Below are positions 1 to 6,929 of a stretch of DNA of 8,109 nt, piece by piece. Under the pieces are notes generated by a model, which made no database searches, had not been told where the DNA came from, and was given only the letters and a program-made list of their open reading frames with translations. The DNA is from an uncultured Ruminococcus sp. (lineage in GTDB: Bacteria > Bacillota > Clostridia > Oscillospirales > CAG-272). The stretch covers positions 1 through 8,109 of the forward strand of contig CAJKRH010000065.1 of assembly GCA_905202255.1 (NCBI GenBank). The letters run 5' to 3'. Made by a program: the position numbers and the translations under genes. How positions within the stretch are numbered: position 1 is the first letter of the stretch; each line of letters starts with the position of its first letter.

Positions 1-4
1 GAAT

Positions 5-44
5 ATCCGTTTCGTCGCCGTACGAGTGTACGGCAGAGACGGAT
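5..44. repeat. Imperfect long hairpin at left edge
   Basis: Two nested inverted repeats stack here. The outer arms are ATCCGTTTC (5-13) and GAGACGGAT (36-44), complementary with one G:T position. The inner arms are GCCGTAC (17-23) and GTACGGC (28-34), with a GAGT loop. Neither strand has a T run after it, so it is not a standard intrinsic terminator. It could be an RNA structure at the end of a transcript entering from the left, a small palindromic repeat, or a chance structure in a gene cut by the window edge. Function unknown. Confidence 0.45.
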
Positions 45-70
45 TTCGGCGAGAGGAAAAGTGAAATATA

Positions 71-105
71 ATAAAAATCAAAGGGGAAGCCTCGCGGCTT
101 CCCCT
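71..105 (-). terminator. Intrinsic terminator after the PPIase lipoprotein gene
   Basis: Perfect 10-bp arms AGGGGAAGCC (82-91) and GGCTTCCCCT (96-105) flank a 4-base loop. Read leftward, the stem is followed by a T-rich tail (TTGATTTTTATT). Read rightward, the tail is CATTAAATT, which is poor, so termination mainly serves the leftward transcript. It lies about 115 bases past the stop at 218, giving that mRNA an unusually long 3' untranslated stretch in which I see no ORF. Confidence 0.85.
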
Positions 106-217
106 CATTAAATTCCAAATCGATATTAGTGAAAATTCAGATTTTCATAGACCTTTTATCCTATAAAAACACTCCGTTTTTCACTTTTCCGGTCTGCACT
201 TTTTCAGCATCCCATCA

Positions 218-1672
218 TCAGTAAAGCATTACAAATGCAATCTTAAACGGCAGGCAGGTAAGCTTTTCGTAAATTATCTGCGTTGCATAATAAGATTTTG
301 CATCAACTCTGAGCTTTGCCTCGCCGTAAGTCTCTATAAGCTCTTCTCTCGTATACTGTTTTCCGTCGTCGGAGCTGATTGTTGTGGAGAGATAATCGAG
401 ATATCCGTCGAATTTCTCGGTGGTAAGCTCATATCCGTTTTCACGGAGAAGCTCTGAGCATACGAGGTCGCGGAGAACGAGATTTTCACCGTTCTTCTGC
501 GCATAAAGCTTGATGCCGCCATCAGGGAAAAGCGTCTCCTCTGTTTTCTTGAGGGAATAACCCTGTCCCTGATAATAATTCTTGTAATAGTAGTTTACGC
601 GGGATTCCGCAAGAGTTTTGTAATAATACTTATAATCGCTGAGGAGCGAAGAAGGATACTTTATCATCTCGCATTTTGAGCAGAGCAGATCGGAGCCGAC
701 ATACATGGAATGATACTGAATGCGCATAGCATTCTTGTAGTCCCATGTACTTTCAAAGGAAGTATTGCTCTTTACAAATTCATCGCTGAATCTGTAGCCC
801 TCATGGATGGTTATCTCAAACTTCGTATCCTTGCCCGCAAGGGATGTCGTGCTGTAGTTCTCGGGGAATTTCACATCGATAGTGAATGTTTCGCCGACCT
901 TGTGACCTACGATAGCTTCCTCAAAACCCTCTACAAAGTTTGCATGACCGAGCTGCATTGTATATTTTTCATACGAACCGCCGCCGAAAGCTTCGCCGTT
1001 CAGCGTGCCCTTATAGTCTATTACAACAATATCGCCGAGAGAAACCGTATCGCCGTCTGCAATAACGGCACCGTTAACACTCTTAAGAGATTCCGCCACG
1101 CCGAATACTATCTCCGCATCGGCATAGATGGAGGGGTATACAGCAATGGGCGTTATGGTGAAGGAAACAGTCTTGCCGGCAACATCCGCATTTGAATAAT
1201 CCTTCGGAATATCCATAGTAAATGTATATGCCTTGTTGTATTCCGTTCCGCGGTAGCTGGAATTTGCAACATTGCCCGCCTTTGTCACATCGTAAATAAG
1301 CGCATCGTCAAAGGTTCTGTTTGCCGCATCTTTGCCGACATAGTAACCCTTGACATACTTTTCGTCGGTATCAAGGCACCATGCGTTGTACTTGTTCTTT
1401 ACTTCCTTGCCCTCGCTGTCGGTCGAAACGATGCTTGCCGTTACCTTGAAATCCATGGAATAGGAATCAAGAACATTGAACTGAGAATAGGTCTTTGCGA
1501 GGTCTTCTCTTGAGGCTTCGTAATCCTGCTTTATCATATCGAGCGTGATATCGGCAGGGGAAACAGACTTTACATATTTGGAATAGTCCGCTGTGGCATA
1601 GTCAAAGCTTCCGCAGGACACGAGCGATATCATGAGCAGTGCCGCAAAAGCAAGACATAAAATCTTTTTCAT
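218..1672 (-). CDS. Trigger-factor-like FKBP-type peptidyl-prolyl isomerase lipoprotein
   Basis: A 484-residue exported lipoprotein, predicted to act as a prolyl isomerase or foldase on the outer face of the membrane. Residues 1-20 form a lipoprotein signal: Lys2-Lys3, a hydrophobic core, and lipobox L17-V18-S19-C20. Residues about 205-290 are an FKBP/trigger-factor PPIase domain (GDIVVIDYKGTLNGEAF, then FVEGFEEAIVGHKVGE, then FPENY and LAGK). Residues about 68-180 end in a segment with the same pattern (FTMDIPKDY, VAGKTVSFTI), so I read a second, degenerate copy. Residues about 295-470 are helical and begin SDEFVKSNTSFES, like the trigger factor C-terminal arm. The ribosome-binding N-domain of true trigger factor is absent. 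The start at 1672 follows AAAGG at a good distance; a nearby ATG at 1679 is out of frame. It has its own promoter and a terminator. Natural substrates are unknown. The family call is firm; the duplication is inference. Confidence 0.88.
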   Translation of the reverse strand: MKKILCLAFAALLMISLVSCGSFDYATADYSKYVKSVSPADITLDMIKQDYEASREDLAKTYSQFNVLDSYSMDFKVTASIVSTDSEGKEVKNKYNAWCLDTDEKYVKGYYVGKDAANRTFDDALIYDVTKAGNVANSSYRGTEYNKAYTFTMDIPKDYSNADVAGKTVSFTITPIAVYPSIYADAEIVFGVAESLKSVNGAVIADGDTVSLGDIVVIDYKGTLNGEAFGGGSYEKYTMQLGHANFVEGFEEAIVGHKVGETFTIDVKFPENYSTTSLAGKDTKFEITIHEGYRFSDEFVKSNTSFESTWDYKNAMRIQYHSMYVGSDLLCSKCEMIKYPSSLLSDYKYYYKTLAESRVNYYYKNYYQGQGYSLKKTEETLFPDGGIKLYAQKNGENLVLRDLVCSELLRENGYELTTEKFDGYLDYLSTTISSDDGKQYTREELIETYGEAKLRVDAKSYYATQIIYEKLTCLPFKIAFVMLY

Positions 1673-1746
1673 TTTTCATTTCCTTTCGGCTTCACATATA
1701 AGAAAGCCTGTTTTTTATTGACGGCATGAAAGCCGATATTTTGTAT

Positions 1747-1775
1747 AGTATACCACAAAATAGTATAAAGTACAA
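1747..1775 (-). promoter_or_regulatory. Sigma-A promoter of the PPIase lipoprotein gene
   Basis: Read leftward: -35 TTGTAC (1770-1775), a 17-base spacer, and -10 TATACT (1747-1752). The -10 is preceded by TGTGG, giving the TRTG/extended -10 motif common in low-GC Gram-positives, which would offset the weak -35. The predicted transcript start is near 1740, giving a leader of about 68 bases. I see no terminator between the stop of the upstream gene (1814) and this promoter, so read-through from that gene is possible. Confidence 0.75.
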
Positions 1776-1813
1776 GCATTTTTGCCCAAATTTACAAAAT
1801 ATACATTTTTCTG

Positions 1814-3517
1814 TCAACGCAAGCCGAGCATACGCTCCGTATTGTACCCGTTTTCCGCAACTCTTATTTCCACACGGTTTTTATGCGGAGTTTCTCCCGT
1901 TACGGCAACTGTAAAGCTGCCGGAGTCGGGCGTGGAGGTGCCGCGCATGCCCTTTGTATAGCTGTGTGCATATGCGCCGCCGCTTATAGAAAACGAAAAT
2001 TTGTCAGGGAATGTATAGAGCGCTCTTCCCTTTTTGAGTATGGCATAATCACCGCCACCGGCAAAGAGCATCGTATCTTCGGTATCGTATCTGCCGCCCG
2101 GATCCATTGTGATTTCCAGCTTGGTAAGAATGCCGTCACAAGCGCCGGAATCTATATCCAGCGCAATCCCGTCATCGAGAATTTCAACATCGATAACCGT
2201 GCAAAACTCCTGAATATTCACCATGCGCCGCTTGCTGTGATCCATTCTGTGCCAGTCGGAGGTCTCGGGCTTTTCGTCAAGCTGCGAGCGGTAGCCCGCA
2301 TATTCGTCGTCAATCAGTCTGTAGCCTTTTTCCGTCTTTTCTATCGAATTTGCGCGGAACTGCGAATGCGGGTCGCCGAAGAAAGCGCCGCCGAACCGAA
2401 GCTGAAGCACATGCGAGCCGCACTGAATCTGCAGGAAAGTGGGCTGTCTCTGCTTCATAACGGTAATCGTCATGTTCTTCTCGGGCTTGTAGATTCTGGC
2501 AATGCCGCTCTTTGGCAGGAAAATCGATTTGTCCGCCTCGGGAGCTTTCGGCTCTATATCGCCGTATCTTTCGATTATCTCGGGTCTTGCCATGAGAAGG
2601 TCTATGGCATCGGGAGAAAAACCGCCTGTTTCCTCCATCTCATTTAAAATATTCTCGGCAATATAGGCAAATTCGGAATTATTCTGCTCCAGCGCAAGGT
2701 AGAGGTATATCGGATAATAGAGCGAATAGCGGCGCAGTGTATTTCTGTCCTGTCTTGCGGAATTGAGCGTGCATACGGTGCCGTCAGGCTCAAAATAGCT
2801 GAACATGAGATTAAGATTTCTTCTCGCATACTCGAAATACTGCGGGTCATTCATATATATTCCCATTACGAGAAATGCCTTGTCGCATATATAATTGTAT
2901 ATTCCTGTGGAACGCTCGGTATATTCGCCGTTTTCATCGCAATCGATACCCTCCATGAGAAAACGGTTTATCGTATCGAGATAGCGCACATCGCCCGTGT
3001 GCTTATATACTATCGAAAGTGCCGCGGAAATAACCCAACGGTGATTGGGTGTATGGAAGCCGAGATTTACCATGGCATCGCCATGGCGTCTGATGACATC
3101 TTTCAGCTTCTCATAAAGGATTTCTTCCTTTTCGGTATGTTTCGAGTAGCGATATACCGTCTCGATAACGCAAAGATGGTCGCGGACGATAAATCCGCAC
3201 TGTGCAGGGTCATGAAAATTCGTCTGGCGCAGGTCGGTGGAGCCGTCGCTGTGAATTTTCTTCACATATTCGTCAAGCAAAGCGATGGCATAATCGAGCA
3301 AAAAAGGATCGCGGTAATAGCGCGTGTCCGGCACATAATATCCGCGGACAGCCTGTGCTATCAGGCTGGAATCAAGCGATGTTTCTTCATAGTCAAGCAA
3401 AGGATTGCTAAAAAGGCAGGCGCACCTGTCTGCCGGAGTTTTTTTGAAATTTTCATAACAGTTTGCGGCAAAATTTCTTTCAAAAAGCTTAATCTGCTCT
3501 TTAAAATGGTTTCTCAT
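1814..3517 (-). CDS. Putative intracellular heparinase II/III-like polysaccharide lyase-type protein
   Basis: A 567-residue protein with no signal peptide or membrane helix, so probably cytoplasmic. Residues about 45-310 are helical and fit an (alpha/alpha) toroid; residues about 330-567 are beta-rich and fit a C-terminal sandwich. This two-part layout is that of heparinase II/III and alginate-lyase-type enzymes. Candidate active-site motifs are TPNHRW (156-161, with N158 and H159), GEYTERSTGIYN (197-208, with Y199 and E201) and DPHSQF (382-387, with H384). If the class is right, it would cleave uronic-acid-containing oligosaccharides by beta-elimination or act as a hydrolase on such fragments. 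The substrate cannot be read from sequence, and no transporter or uronate gene sits beside it. The start at 3517 has GGAGG eight bases upstream. An in-frame ATG at 3589 lies upstream of the promoter -10 and is rejected. Family-level call by motif and layout only. Confidence 0.6.
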   Translation of the reverse strand: MRNHFKEQIKLFERNFAANCYENFKKTPADRCACLFSNPLLDYEETSLDSSLIAQAVRGYYVPDTRYYRDPFLLDYAIALLDEYVKKIHSDGSTDLRQTNFHDPAQCGFIVRDHLCVIETVYRYSKHTEKEEILYEKLKDVIRRHGDAMVNLGFHTPNHRWVISAALSIVYKHTGDVRYLDTINRFLMEGIDCDENGEYTERSTGIYNYICDKAFLVMGIYMNDPQYFEYARRNLNLMFSYFEPDGTVCTLNSARQDRNTLRRYSLYYPIYLYLALEQNNSEFAYIAENILNEMEETGGFSPDAIDLLMARPEIIERYGDIEPKAPEADKSIFLPKSGIARIYKPEKNMTITVMKQRQPTFLQIQCGSHVLQLRFGGAFFGDPHSQFRANSIEKTEKGYRLIDDEYAGYRSQLDEKPETSDWHRMDHSKRRMVNIQEFCTVIDVEILDDGIALDIDSGACDGILTKLEITMDPGGRYDTEDTMLFAGGGDYAILKKGRALYTFPDKFSFSISGGAYAHSYTKGMRGTSTPDSGSFTVAVTGETPHKNRVEIRVAENGYNTERMLGLR

Positions 3518-3576
3518 AAGAATATCCTCCGTTTGCGTTAGGCGTAATTTCGGCGGAGCTTCCGCTTTACAGCCCC

Positions 3577-3605
3577 ATTTTACCATCATGCTGATGAAAA
3601 GTCAA
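3577..3605 (-). promoter_or_regulatory. Sigma-A promoter of the heparinase-like gene
   Basis: Read leftward: -35 TTGACT (3600-3605), an exact 17-base spacer, and -10 TAAAAT (3577-3582). The predicted start is near 3570, giving a leader of about 53 bases. The leader contains a small 5-bp hairpin with arms GCGGA (3553-3557) and TCCGC (3561-3565), ahead of the GGAGG ribosome site (3526-3530). The spacer holds an inverted repeat with arms CATCA (3584-3588) and TGATG (3592-3596), a possible operator. Confidence 0.85.
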
Positions 3606-3626
3606 CATAAAAAAAGCAAAAGGGCG

Positions 3627-3667
3627 AAAAAAATACAGGCTTTGCGGAATAATTCCGCAAAACCCGT
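3627..3667 (-). terminator. Strong intrinsic terminator after the pyridoxamine kinase gene
   Basis: The arms at 3635-3649 and 3653-3667 form a 15-bp stem with two G:T pairs and a 3-base loop. The core is TTTGCGGAA against TTCCGCAAA. Read leftward, the stem is followed by A and seven T (3627-3634); read rightward there is no T run. A second hairpin, arms CGCTTTTT (3695-3702) and AAAAAGCG (3709-3716), sits just after the kinase stop but lacks a T tail. The terminator separates the kinase from the lyase-like gene, whose promoter starts 22 bases further on. Confidence 0.9.
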
Positions 3668-3722
3668 AAATATGCCCGACTGTAATGAGTTTGGCGCTTT
3701 TTCGGCGCAAAAAGCGATAATA

Positions 3723-4553
3723 TTATATTCCTCGCATTTCTTTCAGCACATCCTCAAAGGCAAGTCCATACCAATGCGAGGGCAGGCGTCTGAGCGTCGC
3801 TTTGACGCATCTGTCGCAAAAATCCGCCGCATCCGCGAGCGCCGCAGCCATATCCTTGCCTGAGAGCAGTTCGCCGCAAAAGGCGGAGGAGAAAACATCG
3901 CCGGTCCCATGCAGACTCACATCGGCATAATCCTTCATTATTCTGACTTCCCTGCCGTCGAAGTCGGCATGATAGCCTATTTTATCACCGTCGCGCACTC
4001 CGGTAACAACAACATTGCGCACATCAAGAGAAGAGCGCAGGGAAAAACACAGCTCCTCTGCCTCTGTATCGGTACTCATGCCGGTGAGCAATGCCGCCTC
4101 TGTTATATTCGGCGTTATCACATCGGCATATCGGCACAGGCGGCGCATAGCCTTTATATGCTCCGATGAAAAGCACGGATATATGCTTCCGTTGTCACCC
4201 AGTACAGGGTCAACAAGCACAAGAGTATCCTCTTCGCTGAAATCGCGGATAAAATCGCGTGCCGCTTCGATCTGCCGCGGCGAGCAGAAAAAGCCTGTAT
4301 ATATGCAGTCAAATTTCATGCCCAGCTCTTTCCAGTGCGCGGAAAAAGAGAGCATTTCCTCAGTCATATCGCGCACGACATAATTGCCGAGCCCACCCGT
4401 ATGCGTGGAGAGTATCGCCGTCGGCAGAGCAACCGCCTCGCTCCCATACGCCGAGATTATCGGTATAGCCACGCTCAGCGAGCATTTGCCGAAGCAGGAA
4501 TAGTCGTTTATCAGAGCGGCTCTTTTCATTCCCGTATCGTTTATATTTGTCAT
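3723..4553 (-). CDS. Pyridoxamine/pyridoxal kinase (ribokinase superfamily)
   Basis: A 276-residue cytoplasmic enzyme that phosphorylates vitamin B6 vitamers with ATP to feed the pyridoxal phosphate salvage pathway. Visible motifs are the N-terminal substrate region NDYSCFGKCSL (16-26), ALPTAILSTHTGG (42-54), DPVLGDNG (115-122), TPNITEAALLTG (147-158) and the ATP/anion-hole motif HGTGD (215-219), with D219 the expected catalytic base. Length is normal for the family. The start at 4553 is chosen because GGAGAG lies seven to eight bases upstream; an in-frame ATG at 4583 falls inside a hairpin and has no ribosome site. The gene follows the surface-protein gene by 94 bases. A hairpin with a T5 tail lies directly before its ribosome site, and a strong terminator follows it. 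Clostridial members of this branch are usually named pyridoxamine kinase; E. coli PdxY and PdxK are relatives. Confidence 0.93.
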   Translation of the reverse strand: MTNINDTGMKRAALINDYSCFGKCSLSVAIPIISAYGSEAVALPTAILSTHTGGLGNYVVRDMTEEMLSFSAHWKELGMKFDCIYTGFFCSPRQIEAARDFIRDFSEEDTLVLVDPVLGDNGSIYPCFSSEHIKAMRRLCRYADVITPNITEAALLTGMSTDTEAEELCFSLRSSLDVRNVVVTGVRDGDKIGYHADFDGREVRIMKDYADVSLHGTGDVFSSAFCGELLSGKDMAAALADAADFCDRCVKATLRRLPSHWYGLAFEDVLKEMRGI

Positions 4554-4560
4554 AATTATC

Positions 4561-4603
4561 TCTCCGAAAAAGTTACGGTGCAACCACCGAGGTGTCGCAC
4601 CGT
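4561..4603 (-). terminator. Hairpin with T5 tail abutting the kinase ribosome site
   Basis: Read leftward: arms ACGGTGC (4597-4603) and GCACCGT (4575-4581) enclose a 15-base loop that can pair a little more (CAC with GTG). AACTTTTT follows at 4567-4574, then the GGAG ribosome site of the kinase gene. It may end the surface-protein transcript, or act as an attenuator in the kinase leader. A second, weak 5-bp hairpin (4636-4649) overlaps the upstream stop codon. The only nearby -10-like box for the kinase is TAAAAT (4617-4622), with no acceptable -35, so how the kinase is transcribed is unclear. Confidence 0.6.
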
Positions 4604-4647
4604 ATCGCTGAACATCATTTTAAGCTGTTTTTGAAAAGCCTGCCGGC

Positions 4648-6681
4648 TTATTTCTTTTTCTTCTTGAGAACTACGAAGGCAACTACGCCGCCTACTACAA
4701 GAACAGCTACCACTACGATAACAATAACAACAACGGGGCTGCCCTTGTCATCGCCTGCCGGAGGCTTCTTTGTAGAGGAAGAGGAATCTTTCGTATCGGG
4801 AAGATCAAGCTCGTTTACCTTAACATCGAGAGTAGCGGAAATACCGTCAAACTCAAATGTTACCTGCTTGTCGCCGGAAGTGGAGAAATCGTAGATAGGT
4901 TCCTTTGTGAGGTCGTCCTTTGTGATGGAAACGGTCTTGCCGTCATCATAAACGAGAGCGAACTCGAGACCGTCTGTCGAGAAGAGTTCATCAAGCTCGT
5001 AAACAGTCTTTGCGCCTTCGCCTGCGGTTACTGTAAGACCGGAGGGCTTAGCGTAGGTACCTGTTGTTGTGCAGGTAAGAGGCTGCTCGAGAGAAGAGGA
5101 TGTGTATGTTACCGTAACAACAGTCTCGCCGTATTTCTTCTCGTAAGTGATGGAGATATTGTTAGCATCAAAGCCGGAATTTGCAAATGTATCCTTGGAT
5201 TCATCGCTGTATATGCATGTGATGGCAACATTATCCGTAGTGAGCTTTTCACCGAAATGAATAGCGGATTTCAAGGGTTCAGCCTCGATAGCAACAACAT
5301 TGATGAGGTTTATCTGGAAGGATGCTCTTGCACCGTGGTAGTTTACGGTAACAGTCTGTGTGCCGCTGCCCACGAAATCGTATTCAAGCTTGAACTCGCC
5401 GAGAGCGAATGTCTTTTCTGTGCCGTCCTCGAATGTAGCCTTTGCGGTAAGACCCGTGGGGGTAAAGCCGTTCTTTGCTATATCGGTAGCCTTATAAGAT
5501 GTTGCCTCGGGCATTGTTGCGATAACGAAATCCTTTATGCCGATTACCTTGACAGTGTATGTCGCGGTAGCCTTGCCGTACTTCAGAGTAACTTCGGAAG
5601 CGTCGGAAGCATCGTCAAAGTTGTAAACTGTGCTTGCTGTGTCACGGATTTCAGTGTGACCGTCCTTGTAGGTAACCTTAACTTCGAGACCTTCGAGATC
5701 GATAGTCTCGCCTACATAGTAGGTGGACTTTGTGGGAGCCTTTACAAGCTCAATCTTTTCAACATTCTCTTCGTCCTTTTCAAGTTCGCTCTTGTAGTTT
5801 GTAACATACTCTTCGGAGCCGAATACGACATAGTCTATATCCATTTCAGCGCCCTTGTAAGCCGAGTTGTAGCCGAACGGGAAGAGATATACCTGCATGA
5901 GGTTACCCCACCATCTGGACTGGGGAACGCCGCTGTCGTTCTTCGCGAGAGAATTGTTGTAGTTTGTATCGGAGTTGGCTTTGACTATGCTGAAGGTGAT
6001 GGTCTGCCATTCACCGGAGTTAGCCTCGACAGCCACATCGGTGATAGAAACCTGAGGGCAGGACTTGTACTGTCCGGAGTTGATACCGCTTGTATTGAAG
6101 CCGAGAGTAAACTTTGAATTTGCGCTGAGATTTCTGACGCGGATCTTGCAGTATTCCGCAAGGTTTGTGGATTCGGTGCCTATGGGGAGACCGCTGAAGA
6201 GAACTCCGTCATAGAGAGAGAATGCCATGCCCGCATTACCGGCTTCCTTAGCGGAAAGATGGAGAACCTCTCCGTTATCGGTGAAGCTCCAGTTGAGCTT
6301 TGCAAGCTGGGACTTCGGTGTAGCCTCATCGTAAAGGATAAAGCTGAGCATTTCCATGGTTGCGTTGTCATAGGGCATCTCGGAGTAGCTTTCACGCCAG
6401 TCTTTGGGGAGAGGCTTGCCTGCCAGCTCTGTGTAAACGTGGCACTCTTCGTTCTCATCGAAGTAAACGGGAGCCGCTTCCCATTCGCCGGCATCATTCT
6501 GCTTTGCCCAGTAAGAGTTCTGCGTCTTTTCAAAGTCAAGCATGCTGATGTTGTAAATCTTGTTTTTGGGACGATCCGGATTGGTTTTGGGATCTTCTGT
6601 GATAGAGCCTGCGCTGAGTGCTACCGTAGCCGCAGACAGGATAAACAGGGATACCAAGAGTATTGAGATAATTTTCTTCAT
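4648..6681 (-). CDS. Membrane-anchored surface protein with CBM-like head and four Ig-like repeats
   Basis: A 677-residue exported protein. Residues 1-24 are a Sec signal peptide (MKKIISILLVSLF, likely cleaved after ALSA). Residues about 40-292 are beta-rich with many Trp and Tyr and end in WWGNLMQVYLFPFG and MDIDYVVFG, resembling galactose- or carbohydrate-binding modules. Four repeats of roughly 75-85 residues follow, starting near 306, 381, 461 and 546. Repeats 1, 2 and 4 show a GLEVKVTYKDG-like strand and repeat 3 a more divergent version, as in bacterial Ig-like group 3 (Big_3) domains. A Ser/Lys/Pro/Asp linker (623-648) leads to one hydrophobic helix (about 649-672) and a tail of five Lys, giving a membrane anchor with a cytoplasmic end. 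No enzymatic domain is seen, so adhesion or glycan capture is an inference. The ATG at 6681 is preferred over 6693, whose ribosome site would touch the start codon. Confidence 0.85.
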   Translation of the reverse strand: MKKIISILLVSLFILSAATVALSAGSITEDPKTNPDRPKNKIYNISMLDFEKTQNSYWAKQNDAGEWEAAPVYFDENEECHVYTELAGKPLPKDWRESYSEMPYDNATMEMLSFILYDEATPKSQLAKLNWSFTDNGEVLHLSAKEAGNAGMAFSLYDGVLFSGLPIGTESTNLAEYCKIRVRNLSANSKFTLGFNTSGINSGQYKSCPQVSITDVAVEANSGEWQTITFSIVKANSDTNYNNSLAKNDSGVPQSRWWGNLMQVYLFPFGYNSAYKGAEMDIDYVVFGSEEYVTNYKSELEKDEENVEKIELVKAPTKSTYYVGETIDLEGLEVKVTYKDGHTEIRDTASTVYNFDDASDASEVTLKYGKATATYTVKVIGIKDFVIATMPEATSYKATDIAKNGFTPTGLTAKATFEDGTEKTFALGEFKLEYDFVGSGTQTVTVNYHGARASFQINLINVVAIEAEPLKSAIHFGEKLTTDNVAITCIYSDESKDTFANSGFDANNISITYEKKYGETVVTVTYTSSSLEQPLTCTTTGTYAKPSGLTVTAGEGAKTVYELDELFSTDGLEFALVYDDGKTVSITKDDLTKEPIYDFSTSGDKQVTFEFDGISATLDVKVNELDLPDTKDSSSSTKKPPAGDDKGSPVVVIVIVVVAVLVVGGVVAFVVLKKKKK

Positions 6682-6693
6682 ACTCGTATTCAT

Positions 6694-6699
6694 TCCTTT
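6694..6699 (-). promoter_or_regulatory. Ribosome binding site deciding the surface-protein start
   Basis: Read leftward, AAAGGA ends directly against the ATG at 6693 (zero spacing) but is 12 bases from the ATG at 6681. Zero spacing does not allow normal initiation, so the second ATG, which also gives the typical MKKI signal-peptide start, is taken. The spacing is longer than usual. Confidence 0.6.
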
Positions 6700-6718
6700 C
6701 TAAATATTGGATGTTATA

Positions 6719-6748
6719 ATTATAGCACAAAATAGCGAAAAAAGTCAA
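6719..6748 (-). promoter_or_regulatory. Sigma-A promoter of the surface-protein gene
   Basis: Read leftward: -35 TTGACT (6743-6748), an 18-base spacer, and a consensus -10 TATAAT (6719-6724) with an upstream TGTGC giving an extended -10. The predicted start is near 6712, with a leader of about 31 bases. Upstream of the -35 lies an inverted repeat, TACACT (6765-6770) and AGTGTA (6777-6782), that could be a binding site. Expected to be a strong promoter. Confidence 0.9.
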
Positions 6749-6877
6749 TAGTAAAGCCGAAGTTTACACTATTCAAAGTGTACGATTTTTCCGATTTGTT
6801 TTTGTGTAAAAGGGAAAAAATGCAGGCGGTTTTCTGTAGGATTTGCATATTTTATACCCGAAAGAGCTTCTCGGCGC

Positions 6878-6906
6878 TTGACTTTACTATATATATATGA
6901 TATACT
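6878..6906 (+). promoter_or_regulatory. Sigma-A promoter of the tRNA-editing/lipoprotein operon
   Basis: -35 TTGACT (6878-6883), a 17-base spacer rich in alternating AT, and -10 TATACT (6901-6906) with TG two bases before it (TGATATACT). The predicted start is near 6913, giving a leader of about 30 bases before the TTG start. It is divergent from the surface-protein promoter; about 129 bases separate the two -35 boxes. Confidence 0.88.
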
Positions 6907-6929
6907 TGGGTAAAATAATCGGTTTATAC

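Noticed and set aside
1..71. Possible 3' end of a rightward gene entering from the left
   Set aside because: Two frames stay open to stops at 62-64 and 69-71, but the pieces are too short to recognise or choose between, and the region is dominated by a hairpin.
1883..2647. Rightward ORF of 254 codons opposite the lyase-like gene
   Set aside because: It is antisense to the supported gene, has no recognisable domain and no ribosome site.
3518..3589. N-terminal extension of the lyase-like protein to an ATG at 3589
   Set aside because: That ATG lies upstream of the promoter -10 and has no ribosome site; the ATG at 3517 has GGAGG at ideal spacing.
4636..4661. Apparent rightward terminator: hairpin AAGCC/GGCTT followed by T-rich sequence
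   Set aside because: The T run is just the complement of the Lys-tail codons of the surface protein, and no rightward gene precedes it.
4794..4808. LPDTK, resembling a sortase LPXTG motif near the surface-protein C-terminus
   Set aside because: The fifth residue is Lys instead of Gly, and the motif is separated from the membrane helix by an 18-residue linker. A plain transmembrane anchor is the better reading.
5257..6117. Long rightward ORF of 286 codons opposite the surface-protein gene
   Set aside because: It is fully antisense to a well-supported gene with domains and a promoter, has no promoter or ribosome site of its own, and its translation is a Cys/Val/Leu-rich mirror of the opposite strand.
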